This document shows, piece after piece, positions 10,689 to 23,000 of a stretch of DNA of 64,000 bases. The DNA lies in contig KL197712.1 of assembly GCA_000697665.1 (NCBI GenBank), positions 1,305,099 through 1,369,098 on the forward strand, written 5' to 3'. The translations under genes were made by a program, and so were the position numbers. Source of the stretch: Jaapia argillacea MUCL 33604. Lineage: Eukaryota; Basidiomycota; Agaricomycetes; Jaapiales; Jaapiaceae. Each line of letters starts with the position of its first letter. Within the stretch, counting starts at the first letter, position 1. Below the pieces are notes generated by a model. That model was not told the origin of the DNA. It ran no database searches and saw nothing but the letters and a program-made list of their open reading frames with translations.

Positions 10689-12469
10689 CGGGATATGCAA
10701 GCTGCTGAAGAATGCTACTTTTAGCCCGGAAATCGAGGCGACGAAAAGTGCAACAACTGTCAGACTCACAGATGTCAAGGTAAAGGGGGACAGAAAGCCG
10801 CAACGCAGCATTGAGCTATACAAAACCGCACGGCTGTACAGAGGCTGTACAACCTTCCATTTCAGCAAATGGTGCAGCAAGTTCTGCCAGCGTGACCACC
10901 CCAACGATTGCCGCCCACGATAATCCAAATTAAATCAACTACTCACACCTGACAAACATCTCCATGCCACATTCCCTCAAGCAGTGGTGTGTGGGCTATT
11001 CTCCTAGGCGTGACTTGGAGGTCCAGGGAGGTCAGAGTTTACTTTGATCAAGGAATGGGTCAAGCAAGTTTGAAGGAAGTTATTTTAGGTAGCGACATTT
11101 AGACTTATGTACAAGGTTAATTACATAACTAGTTATCGATAGTTGCTTACTGATAATTCGACACTGCAATTCACCCACCACGAACACGGTCACCAACAGT
11201 GAAATCCCCCTGAACTTGTACTCCGATTCCTTGACAGCCTCTGTACAAGCAACTATTTGTCAGGCCGAACGTATCCCATTGGTCTCTGTCGTTCTACTTC
11301 TACCAAAGATTCCAGTTCCAAGACCACATAGAACTGATATGTATTACCAGACCGAAGAGAGCGCCTCTTGCCCACATGATTCGGCTTCTTCCAGGTTGGA
11401 GCTCTCACCATATTGTTTCATAGCGCAGCTGCAGTGCAGAGGCGTAGTTTTCGAGACACTCCTGTCGCCGACGGCGGCCAACACGGCAAACAACCTGAAT
11501 CTGACTGGAATGACGAAGGTACCACCCCAAATCGTCCCGAGCTCCAAGAGCCTGAAACGTGATAGGAGTTGGATGGGGAGATTCTGGAGGGTAAGGGTGC
11601 GAAACGTTAGGTCGAGAACTCGGAATCTACAACCATTATGATGGTGGTACGGGGACGCTTCGGTGGGAAATAATTCGTAGTCAGGCAAGGCAGATCGTAG
11701 ACGACCATTCGCCGAGAGAGACCAACACAACAGCTTTCTATTCTTGCCATCCTCCATATGCATCGAGCGACGGATGCTATTGCTAGGGATCTGCAGAGTC
11801 GTGTACGGGTTCAGTGAATCGCCTTGTGAAGCCCTGAGAGATCGAGTATGGAAGGACGTAACACTTCCAAGTCCGAGGAGCTGAGAAATGAAGAGAGTAT
11901 AATGTCAGAGAGAAATAATTGGATTTGAAGGTCGAGGGCTTTCGACTGGACGGACATCAGAGCGATTTCGGTTCTTGTTCCTATTTGCTTGGTATAAGAC
12001 CGTGCTTGGGGGTGCTCACCGTGGTTGGGATGGTAATCGAGAACGTAGGAGGCATCAGCAAGTAAAGTGTCACGAAGATAGATATATGCTGGCACCAGTG
12101 CAGGTCGTAGAGGGTGGTACTCACAGTCCGAGCAGTGTGCGAGGAGGCTGACCGGCCGGTTTTCGGTACGCAATTTGCAATTCCGTTCTCCTCAAACCCT
12201 TCGCATTATTGCTGCCATTTCTACAGCATGGTCTATGATCTTCCGAGGGTCGATGCTGTAAGTGTACAACCTTCTCAGGTTCCTTGGCGTACCTCAATTC
12301 GTGACCGGAGATTGAAGGCGTGCACTATCTCGTGGAATGCCTCCGCAACCATAAGCACGCCATAGAAGAGTCGTAATCACGACTCGGGACACATACGACC
12401 CCCACCGACACTTTTTCTTCAAGATAGTTCCCATTTCGCTGACCGGCGTTCCTTTGCCCTCCCCAGTTC
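10689..12469. other. Long spacer with TPR remnants
   Basis: Apart from the TPR relic at 11344-11480 I find no supportable gene. A minus-strand GTGAGT near 12120 looks like the 5'-UTR donor of the minus-strand TPR copies, so part of this stretch may be a degraded TPR locus. Other open frames have no family character. Confidence 0.4.
11344..11480 (-). pseudogene. TPR relic (locus 6)
   Basis: Read on the minus strand, one frame gives RRQECLENYASALQLRYE and another gives QYGESSNLEEAESCGQEAL. Together they make one TPR unit and the start of the next, split by a frameshift. The flanking sequence is unrecognisable, so this is an old fragment. Confidence 0.55.
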
Positions 12470-12975
12470 ACCCAATCAAGGGACCCCTGTGTCGATCTGC
12501 ATGACGTAGTACCCAAGACCTGTTTCGCCTGAAGTTTAAGCACACATTTTACCCTCCAACAAATTTCAAACATGTCAAGAGTTAGTCAAGGTACTCCCGA
12601 TTATCTGTCATTCGGCGACGTGCTCGCTTTCCATGGCTTTATTTCCCTCAGCTGTCTCCCAAAACCCTGCGCTTACCGTCATTGGCGGGGAATGATTGCT
12701 ACCGACCAAACCTGAAAGAAGGCTCGCCAATCGGATTCTTGGGCCGAAATCAACAATTCATCGCAGTTCATCTCCTTGAAGACAAACTGAATGTCCTTTC
12801 GGTGGTTGACCTTCACAAGTCTGCCTTCCGAACGTCTCCCGCCTCTCTTCTTTCGGTGCCTCGCAACACCGATCTTAAATAAAGTTTGTATGTCGTCCCC
12901 TGAAACTCTGGAACAAGGTTGGGTTGGTGCGAGTTCCGGCATCTTCGACATATGTGGCATTCAGTTGGTCGCTTT

Positions 12976-12981
12976 TATAAA
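12976..12981 (+). promoter_or_regulatory. TATA box of membrane protein gene A
   Basis: TATAAA within CTTTTATAAAGAGG, 54 bases before the ATG. It is conserved in copy 2. Confidence 0.5.
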
Positions 12982-13029
12982 GAGGACGAGTGGTTTTAAA
13001 GTGCAGGGTTCACCCCCATCGACAACCCC

Positions 13030-14836
13030 ATGGCACTATCGCCCATCCTTGCGACGGTTAACAGCCATGTCGCGAATAATATGAATTTCCCTTCATCTGG
13101 AATGCAGATCCTGAGTTCATTGATTCACTTCTCTGGTATGTTCAGTTCTCATCCTGTATCAATTTCGTTAAATACCTTTTATCAGGTGTTTCGATCTTAT
13201 CCCATTGCATCTCTCGAAGGATCAGTATAGAGCACCTGACATCGCTGCGTGGCTTGGGTCAACTCTCATGGCCTCGTCTCTGCATCATCCTTGTCTTCCT
13301 GGATTCTTGGCTATTCCTATTCACCAGTATGTAAAGTCCTCCCATTTCGTTATCCAGCTACATCCGCTTCGTTCAGGTGGAGTGTTGATCTTTGGGGCTG
13401 GGATGGAGTTGAACACAACGGTTTGCAACCTCGGTATCGACGTCTGCATTGCCTTCTATGCTTCATCCAAAGTGTTGATCTATTGCTTCTTGAGTGAGAT
13501 GTCTGTATTACTACCCGTTTTCACCATCTCACCGTTTTCATTGCCTTTAGTGGAACGCGTTTACATCGTATGGTCCCCGGCGACTCCTGCTAGGCGGTTC
13601 AAGACACCCGTTTATATCGCCTGTTTCATAGTCTTATGCTTATTCAGCGTCATCGTAGTTGTGGTAGTCATCGGTAATACCCACTCACCGTCTCGCAGTT
13701 CATTTCCTCACCACTTCATCATTGTTAGGTCGACTGGCGTTTTTCAGGAACGACGGTGCCTGCGTCATTGGACTTCAAAAATACTCTTCAATAACGCTGC
13801 TTACATATGATCTGTCAGTCGTTCGGTTCCCCAATCAAGAGCATTGATTCGTCTAACCTCGATTAGTTTCGTCAACATTTTCCTAACCACCTTGTTCCTC
13901 TTCCCTCTGCTTCGCACCCGTTTCCCAAGCCCGACTGTGAGAAGAGTGGCGGTCCGCACAATGTTGTGAGTTCTCCCATCTCTGGTCTCCTTGCCTTGCT
14001 TCCTCATCCGATCGTTTGTGCAGTGCAGCAGTGGTGGCACTTATAACATCAGCCGTTAGTATCTTTTCGGGCTCCTACTTCTATCAGCCCACTAATTCCA
14101 TTCTTCCAGACAAACGTCACCATCCTGACTATAATGCACGGCCGTCAACTCGGTTGGGTGTGTCTTGGAAGTTGCGGGACAGATGTAAGACCTACATTCT
14201 CCCCCTAAACCTCTATATCTCGTTCTCACATACCAACCGCACCAGGTAATCATCAACGCACTCGTCCTATTCTGGGTGACAGGTAGTTCAACCTCCAAGT
14301 CCGGCGGAGGCATAACCCAAACCAACGGCGCCGGACCAAACGACAACAAATCACCATCTCAAACTCAGCCCATTCATTTCTTGGAATATCAATCTAGACG
14401 ACCGAGCTCAGCACGGAAGAGTCGATTCGTTAATCCTACTGGTGAACCCTCTAGTCATGCGAACGTGACCCGTTCGGCTGGAGGCCAGATTCATTCGATA
14501 AGGAGTCATCGTGCGTCGAGTTCGGGGTCACATTCGACTTTCCCTTTTCAATTCTTTTCTGATATGTTTGGGAAGAAGAGGACTCGGCCGGAGGAACATA
14601 GTATGCAGGTAAGTGGTACCACTTCACCTCTCTCTCTCTCCTCGCACTCGAATTGTACTTTTTCCTTTGCTCAATTGGGGTCCGTGTTTTAGATCACTAT
14701 TACTAGAGAGATGGTATCTCACGTCGATGGTAATGAACAAGCCGAATATACCATCGACGAAGATGTCGACGCGCTTCATGGTGATGATGTCAAGACACGG
14801 TCCCTCCCTGTTGCTGAAGTTCCTTCCGCTCTTTGA
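13030..14836 (+). CDS. Seven-helix membrane protein A (basidiomycete-type, unknown function)
   Basis: Ten exons: 13030-13135, 13186-13326, 13377-13493, 13551-13673, 13729-13813, 13867-13965, 14024-14054, 14110-14184, 14246-14608, 14693-14836. They join in phase to give 427 residues. I see about seven hydrophobic segments, for example PRLCIILVFLDSWLFLF, VYIACFIVLCLFSVIVVVVV and INALVLFWVTG. Conserved-looking loops include SISIEHLTSLRGLGQ-type residues, ERVYIVWSP, YDLFVNIFLTT and HGRQLGWVCLGSCGTD. A cytosolic Ser/Arg-rich tail contains FFSDMFGKKRTRPEEHSMQ and ends in acidic residues. It resembles widespread, uncharacterised Agaricomycete proteins with GPCR-like topology. I see no DRY or NPxxY motif, so receptor function is unproven. 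Gene B is a near-identical duplicate. Confidence 0.85.
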
Positions 14837-15024
14837 CTAAGTAAAGATATTCTTGGTTTAAAAAAATACACTTGTACCGTAAATCCCTCCCACTCTTTAG
14901 AATTACCTTCACTATCCCCATCTCAGCTCACCCAATACATCGACTTGGGCTCCATCATGAGAAGGAAAGTGATACGACAATTCTCAAACAAACAGGGAGG
15001 GGGACACCACGACTTTTCCCCCAC

Positions 15025-15889
15025 TCACGCAACAACAGCCCTCCTCGAAACAGGCTTTCCCCTCTTCTTCCCTTCCACAGACCCACTCGCACTCTTCAAA
15101 TCCCTCCTCAACAAATCTTCCTTTTTGACTTCATATATCCTCACCTATACCCCAACCCACATCAATAACACATACACAAAAAAAACAAGGCAAAACACTT
15201 ATGATCCAGTTCTCCGAAGTGAAGGCTTCATCTAAACGCCCCACAAACAGTTAACAAAGGGTGAGAGGGGGTGAGAAGGGGAGGATGGGAGGGTGCGTAC
15301 CGAGAACGTCCAGCGTAGGACCTACACTAGGCAACTGTTGCCCCCTGACATGATTCATAGCCTGTCCTCCTCCAAACAACTCATGGAAACTACCCCAAAA
15401 CCAAAACCATCGGCTTGTCCTCTCCCCCTTAAACCCCAGCCCCCACGAAAAAAAACCACGCACCGATAACAACTCATCTTATACATCAAACTGTCCCTCA
15501 TAGCCTTACAGCCCCAGCATCAACCTTATACTCCCTCTGTGGCGTAAAATAATTCGGTTCCTGTATCTCATCAGGCTACACACCCTGCACGATCCTAACG
15601 ATCCTCAAAAAATTATCAATATCGTCTCCCGAGTACCCGATGAGACCGCCAAAGATGATGAGGACGTAGGAGACGTCGTGTTTGCGGAGGATGGGGTAGG
15701 CGATTTCGGGGGAGGACATTGCTTTGCCTACTGTTGCTATGTGGGGTAGTGGGGTGGGTTATACACACCATAAGATAAGGAAAGGACATACAACTCATGA
15801 CGAAATTGATGACCGCGAACAACCTGGAAGCGATAGCGGCAGCTGAGATGAGAGCGAGAGCGACTATGCGGAGGGAGGCACTGTTTCCG
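15025..15889 (-). pseudogene. STT3 pseudogene with large internal deletion
   Basis: Exon 1 sequence ([24 protein letters not shown]) lies at about 15800-15880. It is followed directly by the tail of the intron that precedes the [12 protein letters not shown] exon, then by the C-terminal exons ([32 protein letters not shown], a GRD-type tail). Compared with the intact gene, about 2.3 kb is missing. Both deletion ends lie inside introns. The DPWFN motif, the SVAGSYDNE region and the WWDYGYQ catalytic motif are all gone. The end stop TGA (15025-15027) corresponds to that of the intact gene. Confidence 0.85.
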
Positions 15890-16251
15890 CCCAATCAAGG
15901 GGCCTCTGCGTCGATCTGGATGACGTAGTACCCAAGACCTGTTTTGCCTGAGGTTAAGTACTTATTGTTACCCTCCAACAAAAATCAAACATGTCAAGAG
16001 TTAGTCAAGGTCCTCCCGATTATCTGTCATTCGGCGACGTGCTCGCTTTCCATGGTTTTATTTCCCTCAGCTGTCTCCTAAACCCTGCGCATACCGTCAT
16101 CAGCGGGAAGTGATTGATGCCGACCAAACCTGAAGGAAGGCTCACCAATCGGATTCTTGGGCCGAAACCAACAACTCGTCCTGGTCCATCTCCTTGAAGA
16201 CAAACTGAATGTCCTTTCGGAGGCTGACGCTCACAGGTCTGCCTTCTGAAC

Positions 16252-17699
16252 AGGATAATGCTATTGAGAAACCCCCTTTCTGCTAGAAACCCCCCCAAAT
16301 AAGGCAATTTCCCTGAAACCCCCCAGCTCAATGAAAGTGATGAGGGGTTTCTGCATCCCGAGTTACGGGCGGGAAAGCGGGTCACACTCATCGCTGTCAC
16401 CCTTTGTCTCCGAAACCATGTGGCCCGCATCATCCCGCCATATTGCCTCATTGGGACGGTTTCCTTCCCGACGACTGTTTCCCGATCTCGTTCTCACTGC
16501 CTGGGACGCAGGCTCCTTAAACCAGACGTCGCTGTCGCGTTCTCGCTCGCTCTTGTTAGGGCAGAGTCAAGTAGTAGATAGATGAATAAATATAGAAATT
16601 GAATAAGTAATGATGATTATACAAGATGATTTCTATATACGGACAACTAAGGCGAGGAGAACGCGACAGGACGGCTGGTGAAACTTGTCGCTTTGCGACA
16701 GTTTGCACCAGTGGCGTGCGCTGTGGCGCACGGTGCAAACGCTTGCGTTTGGGCCTCTCCCCGCGATAACACTAAACCTAACCTAACGGGAGGTTTGGGG
16801 GTGTGTTTAGGGGGCCTATAGGAGGCTTCCATAATTTTTTGAGCGGTACGAAATGCCCCTTGAGGGTGTTGGCACCCACTAAGTAGAGACTCATTCATTC
16901 AGATGCCCTTGCACACACATATCGGCACTCCTATGCCTTCAAAAAATTATGGGGGTCTCCTACAGGCCCCCTAAACACACCCCCAAACCTCCCGTTAGGT
17001 TAGGTTTAGTGTTATCGCGGGGAGAGGCCCAAACGCAAGCGTTTGCACCGTGCGCCACAGCGCACGCCACTGGTGCAAACTGTCGCAAAGCGACAAGTTT
17101 CACCAGCCGTCCTGTCGCGTTCTCCTCGCCTTAGTTGTCCGTATATAGAAATCATCTTGTATAATCATCATTACTCATTCAATTTCTATATTTATTCATC
17201 TATCTACGACTCTGCCCTAGCAAGAGCGAGCGAGAACGCGACAGCGACGTCTGGTTTAAGGAGCCTGCCTGGGACGGCGATATTGCTATAAAACATCATT
17301 TCAGCCCCTAAAAACCTACTCCCCTTCCTGTAAATTCTATTATATTACAATATAACTTATTGCTACTTATATCGGGCATTTCTGAGAGATTTGAGCTTGG
17401 GGTTGGTTTTGGGCGCTTTTTTGGTGGGAAAATACATACTTAATTGATTATTTCCCTGTTTGCCATCGGGGGCGCTCCACAGTTGTGGGCTGGCACTTGT
17501 CGAAGTTGGCGCGGGAATTGCCATATATGGGTGTCGCCGAGACTGGTCATGGCGGGAAGTCATAGCTTACAGACGCCGACAAGCGGCCACCGTTTCAAAT
17601 TCAGTGGTCACGCCGGGAAAGTTGCGGCGACTCCGAGTTTGTGCAACCCGGTTTCTAAACAAGACTTTCAGAAAGGGGGTTTCTGAATAGCATTATCCT
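16252..17699. mobile_element. Non-autonomous TIR DNA element (outer) with 7-bp target duplication
   Basis: Copy 1 of the segmental duplication lacks this stretch, so it is an insertion. The termini are near-perfect inverted repeats: AGGATAATGCTATT-GAGAAACCCCCTTTC at the left, and its complement with one mismatch at the right. The target duplication TCTGAAC flanks it at 16245-16251 and 17700-17706 (8 bp if one end base is assigned differently). The length is 1448 bp, of which 768 bp is a second insertion. I find no transposase. The superfamily cannot be settled by eye; 7-8 bp duplications would suit hAT- or KDZ-like elements. Confidence 0.85.
16508..17268. mobile_element. Fold-back element nested in the outer element
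   Basis: The ends GCAGGCTCC and GGAGCCTGC are exact inverted repeats, and the target duplication CTGGGAC flanks it (16501-16507 and 17269-17275). The element is almost wholly palindromic: arm 16508-16841 matches the complement of 16940-17268 with few differences, around a loop of about 97 bp. Each arm contains the same short open frame (YRPPKHTPKPPVRLGLVLS), but it is palindromic sequence and I do not call a gene. This is a MITE or fold-back type element of 761 bp. Confidence 0.85.
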
Positions 17700-17848
17700 T
17701 CTGAACATCTCCCGCCTCTCTTCTTTTGGTGCCTCGCAACAGCGATCTCAAATAAAGTTTGTATGTCCGCCCCTGAGACTCTTGAACAAGGTTGGGTTGG
17801 TGCGGGTTCCGGCATCTTCGACATATGTGGCGTTCAGTTGGTCACTTT

Positions 17849-17854
17849 TATAAA
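17849..17854 (+). promoter_or_regulatory. TATA box of membrane protein gene B
   Basis: TATAAA at the position equivalent to that of gene A, 55 bases before the ATG. The nested elements end only about 150 bases upstream. Confidence 0.5.
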
Positions 17855-17903
17855 GAGGGCGAGTGGGATTTGAGTGCAGGGTTCACCCCCATCGACAGCC
17901 CCC

Positions 17904-19732
17904 ATGGCCCTATCACCTATCCTTGCGACGGTTAACAGTCATGTTACGAACAACATGAGTTTTCCTTCATCTGGAATGCAGATCCTGAGTTCATTGATTC
18001 ACTTCTCTGGTATGTTCACGTCTCATCGTGTATCGTTTTGCTAAGTATTCTCAATCAGGTGTCTCGATCTTATCCCACTGCCTCTCTCGAAGGATCAGCA
18101 TCGAGCACCTGACATCGTTGCGGGGCTTAGGTCAACTCTCATGGCCTCGCCTCTGCATCATCCTTGTCTTCCTGGATTCTTGGCTATTCCTATTCACGAG
18201 TATGTACAGTCTTCTCCCCATTTAATTATCAAGCTAAATCAGCTTCGTTCAGGTGGGGTGTTGATCTTTGGGGCTGGGATGGAGTTAAACTCAACGGTTT
18301 GCAACCTCGGTGTCGACGTCTGCATTGCCTTCTATGCTTCATCCAAAGTCTTGATCTATTGCTTCTTGAGTGAGATGTCCGTATTACTACCCGCTTTCAC
18401 CATCTCACTGTTTTCATTGCCTTTAGTGGAACGCGTTTACATCGTATGGTCCCCGGCGACTCCTGCTAGGCGGTTCAAGACACCCGTTTATATCGCCTGT
18501 TTCATAGTTTTATGCTTATTCAGCGTCATCGTAGTTGTGGTAGTCATCGGTAACACCCACTCACCGTCTCGCAGTTCATTTCCTCACCACTTCATCATTG
18601 TTAGGTCGATTGGCCTTTTTCAGGGACGACGGTTCCTGCGTCATTGGACTTCGAAAATACTCTTCAGTAACGCTTCTTACATATGATCTGTGAGTCATTC
18701 GTTTCCCCAATCAAGAGCATTGATTCGTCTAACATCGATTAGTTTCGTCAACATTTTCCTAACCACCTTGTTCCTCTATCCTTTGCTTCGCACCCGTTTC
18801 CCAAGCCCGACTGTGAGAAGAGTGGCAGTCCGCACAACGTTGTGAGTTCTCCCATCTCTGCTCTCCTTGCGTCCTTTTCATATCCGATCGTTTGTGCAGT
18901 GCAGCAGTGATGGCACTTTTGACGTCAGCTGTGAGTATCTTTTCGCGTTCCTGTTTCTATCAACTCGCTCATTCCACTCTTCCAGACAAACGTCGCCATC
19001 CTGACTATAATGCACGGCCGTCAACTCGGTTGGGTATGTCTCGGAAGTTGTGGCACAGATGTAAGATCCCCATTCCCTCTCTAAACCCATCCTTCATTCC
19101 TCACACACCAATCGCACCAGGTAATCGTCAACGCACTCGTCATATTCTGGGTAACAGGTAGCTCAACCTCCAAGTCAGGCGGAGGCATAACCCAAACCAA
19201 CGGCGCCGCACCAAACGACAACAAATCGCCATCTCAAACTCAGCCCGTTCATTTCTTGGAATATCAATCTAGACGACCGAGTTCAGCACGAAAGAGTCGA
19301 TTCGTTAATCCTCCTGCTGCTGCTGCTGAACCCTCTGGTCATGCGAACGTGACTCGGTCGGGTGGAGGCCAGATTCATTCGATAAGGAGTCATCGTGCTT
19401 CTAGTTCTGGGTCACATTCGAGTTTCCCTTTCCATTTCTTTTCTGATATGTTTGGGAAGAAGAGGACTCGGCCGGAGGAACATAGTATGCAGGTGAGTAG
19501 CGTGGCTCCCTTCACTTCTCTCCCCTCATCAACAACATAATTTCTTTCTCACTTCTCGTTTTAGATCACGATTACAAGGGAGATGGTATCCCACGTCGAT
19601 GGTAATGAACAAACCGAGTATACCATCGACGAAGATGTCGACGCTGCCAATGGCGAGGACGACGTGAAGACACGATCCCTCCCTGGTGACACGCCCATGG
19701 CCGAATCACCTGCTCCTCTCTTTATGTCTTGA
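17904..19732 (+). CDS. Seven-helix membrane protein B (duplicate of A)
   Basis: It has the same ten-exon layout as gene A, with all splice sites conserved. Differences are mostly conservative: VTNNMSF in place of VANNMNF, a small Ala insertion (PPAAAAEPSG) in the tail, and a longer C-terminus ending PLFMS. The hydrophobic segments and the tail motif FFSDMFGKKRTRPEEHSMQ are retained, so both paralogues look functional. The promoter region has been pushed away from its ancestral upstream sequence by the nested TIR elements, which could make expression differ between A and B. Function unknown. Confidence 0.85.
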
Positions 19733-20010
19733 AACAATTCCGCTCTTTGACTACATGATCATCTTGGTTTAAAAAAGGTTTTTGTATACGTGTACCATAA
19801 CTCGCTCCCACTCTTTAGAATTACCTTCACTATCGTCCGTCTCAGCGTGCCGAACCCATCGATTTGAGACTTCATCACTCCATCATCACACATTGAAAGA
19901 GAACGAAAGTGACGATAATGATTCTCAAACAAAAATGAAAGTGACAATGCGAAAACAACGAGAGTCGGACACGGCTCTACACCATCACAAAAAAACCTTT
20001 TTTGTTACAC

Positions 20011-23000
20011 TCAAGCAACAACAGCCCTCCTCCTCGAAACAGGCTTACTCCTCTTCCTCTTCTTCCCCTCCGCAAACCCACTCGCACTCTTCAAATCCCT
20101 CCCCAACAAATCTTCCTTTTTGACTTCATATATCCTCACCTACACGCCACCCACTTGTCAACACTGTACACATCCCCACAAAAAAGGCAAAGGACTTACG
20201 ATCCAGTTCTCCGAAGTGAACGCTTCATCTACACACCCAAAGGTTAGCAAGGTAAGAGGGGGCGAGAAGGAAGGGAACGTACCGAGGACGTCCAACGTAG
20301 GACCCACACTAGGCAACTGTTGCCCCCTAACACGATCCATAACCTGTCCACCTCCAAACAACTCATGGAACCTAACCCGCATCGCAAACCATCAGCCTCT
20401 CCCCCTTAAACCCCAGCCCAAACCCCCCCAAAAAAAAACTCACCGATAATAACTCATCTTATACATCAAACTCTCCCTCATAGCCTTACTAGCCCCAGCA
20501 TCAACCTTATACTCCCCTTGCGGCGTAAAATAATTCGGTTCTTGAATCTCATCAGGCCACACACCCTGCGCGATCCTAACCATCCACAAAAACTTGTTGA
20601 TATCGTCCCCCGAGTACCCGATTAGACCGCCAAAGATGATGAGGACGTATGAGACGTCGTGTTTGCGGAGGATGGGGTAGGCGATTTCTTCGGGGGAGGA
20701 CATTGCTTTGCCTACTGTTGCTATGTGGGCTGTTGGGGAGGGGTGGGGTTAGTATGGGGTGAAACGAGATGAAGGTTGGAAGAGGAAGTGGAAGAGGAAG
20801 AGGAAAGAAAAGAAAGAAAAAAACCCACTATTATTCCAAGTATTATTATCAACAAGCGTAGGCCTATCCGCCATCCCCGCAATCTGATACCCATAATCCC
20901 ACCAACTCATAACAACATCCCCTTCCCCAGTATTCATCCTCAACCAATAATAAGCCTCTCTAAAATCATCTATAATATGTTGACTTCCATCCGGATTCTG
21001 ACTCGCCAACACCACACTGGGTGAAGAGTATGCGGAGGAAGTGACGTAGGTGCAATGGAGGACGAAGAAGAGGAGGAGGGCGGTTGTGTTTAGTAGGATC
21101 GTTAGCCGTGTGTCGAGTCCCCATATTCCTGGTTTGGTGCGGGTGGGGGGGTGGAGGGTTGATACTAGGGAGTCGAGGGCGACTATGCCTGTGGAAGAGT
21201 TCGCGGCTGCGGCAGCAGCAGCAGCCTTTTCCTTCTTCGCACTCTTCTTCCCCAACGACGGTGATGCCACTCCAGTAGCAGTAGCAGTAGCCGATGGCGC
21301 ACCACTAGTAGCAGTAACACCACCCGAACCAGTAGAAGCCGCATCACTCTCCTCACCATCCTTCCCCTCCCCCCCAACCTCCGGCTCACTAGGATCCAAA
21401 TAAACATCCAACAACTCACTAACCCCCACAGCCGCACAAACACAAACAACAGGTGTAAGCGTCAACATCAACCTAACCATCACCCCCGCAAAATAACTCG
21501 CCATCACCGCATACACTATAACGAAAACGTGTTCGTCTCGAATTTTGGTTTCGGTTGTAATTTGGCCTGAGGGGAGGACGGTGGTGGTGGGGGTTCCGCG
21601 GAAGAGGAGGATTACGCCTGCTGGGAAGAGGAAGATTAGGAAATGGAGGTCCATGAAGAAGGAGGGCCAGGCTGTTGGTTGATGTTCGGAGACGGAGGCT
21701 ATGATGGGGATGTACCTGCACACAAACAATCAGTATCGGTCTTCGAACCCAACACTCCTCTACCCCGTACAAACACCCAATAATCACAAAGCACTCACTT
21801 CTTAGCATACCCAGTATCCCACAAACTATAAAATCTCCCAGTCCAAGGCGCGATCCATCCTTTCCAAGTCAACACTCCCATCCCTCCCACACCCACCGCA
21901 GTCAGCGCCAAGACCGAAACGAAGAGGATGGTTTGGAAGTGAGAGGAGGAGACGTGTGAGCGGATTAGGGAGGCGAAGGAGAGGAGTTGGAGGAGGCCGA
22001 ATATACCTGGGGGGCGGGTTAGAAGGGGGTAAAGAGGGAGAAGGAAGGAGAGGGAAGGAAGGAGAGGGAAGGAAGGAGAGGGAAGGAAGGGAGAGGGACG
22101 AACCAAGAGCAGCCATATGTTCAGACGTCCTAACAGGTTGGAACCCCACAAACGGGACTTGCATACTAGCCAAAGTCCCAATCGCATACCACGAACTATA
22201 AGCGACGTATAACCTCGAAGAGTACCTTCCCATTAGGATTAGGACGAAAGCGTGGAGTGGGATCATGTTTGTTATGAATGCATAGCCGCCTTTGATCTGA
22301 ACGTTAGTTCGTTGTTTAGGGTGTAGAATGAAGCAAGAGATGGAGGGGGGAGGAAGGAGTAGGGGGAAGGAGGAAGGAAGTAGGAGGAGAGAAGGAACGC
22401 ACCCCAAGCAGCTACCATATACCCATAAAAGAGTGCCGCCACCGCTCCCCAAAACCCACTTCCCAACTTGAGCGCCTTAATCCAAGCATAAAAGGTGAAC
22501 ATCAAGATAAAAATCGCAATAGCCTCATTATCATATGATCCAGCTACGGAACGAGATATGTAGCCTGGGACTATGCCTATGAATGCAGCTGCTAGGAGGC
22601 CTGCCGAGGGCGATTTCATTTCTTTTGTTAGGCTTTATTCACAGTTAACGTTAGCGTTAGCCGTGGGAGGAAGGGAGCAAGAAGGAGGAAGGGGGGGAGA
22701 CGTACAGATAAGTACTGAACGCGGTTAGAGCGCTAAACCCAGGAGCCAACAAGACGCAAACGTTCCTGATATCGACAGGGAGGTTGAGAGCGTGTAGGGC
22801 GTTGTAGATTATACCGGATGTGGCCATTAGACCTGGATAGATTGTCCCGCCTACTACGCGGCCGAGGGGGTACCATGCTGTTGGGTCGAACCAGTTCCAG
22901 AATTCCTGTAGGGGGTTGTTGGTGGTTAGCGTGTGAGGAGGGAGGGGAGGAGGACGTACGTAGAAACCGTTGGACGCTAGGACGCGTGTTGCTCGACTGT

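Larger units (their letters stand above)
12470..15889. repeat. Segmental duplication, copy 1 (membrane protein A + deleted STT3)
   Basis: Starting at CCCAATCAAGGG, this block aligns with the block starting at about 15890, apart from the nested elements. The homology covers the promoter region, a complete ten-exon membrane protein gene and the adjoining STT3 locus on the opposite strand. Introns align as well as exons, so this is a DNA-level tandem duplication and not retroposition. Confidence 0.85.

Noticed and set aside
10689-10928. N-terminal extension of TPR-5 with a hydrophobic segment
   Set aside because: The open frame begins at a TTG and no paralogue has such an extension. Kept only as an alternative in the TPR-5 entry.
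11811-12173. A 120-codon minus-strand frame
   Set aside because: It opens at a TTG, shows no family likeness, and lies where a degraded TPR 5' flank is expected.
16760-17010. Telomere-like strings (CCTAACCTAAC) inside the fold-back element
   Set aside because: There are only two to three imperfect units, mirrored in both arms of the palindrome, and no longer array. This is part of the element.
16647-17134. Identical small open frames (YRPPKHTPKPPVRL...) on both strands
   Set aside because: They are the two arms of the palindrome read outward. There is no start context, homology or other coding sign.
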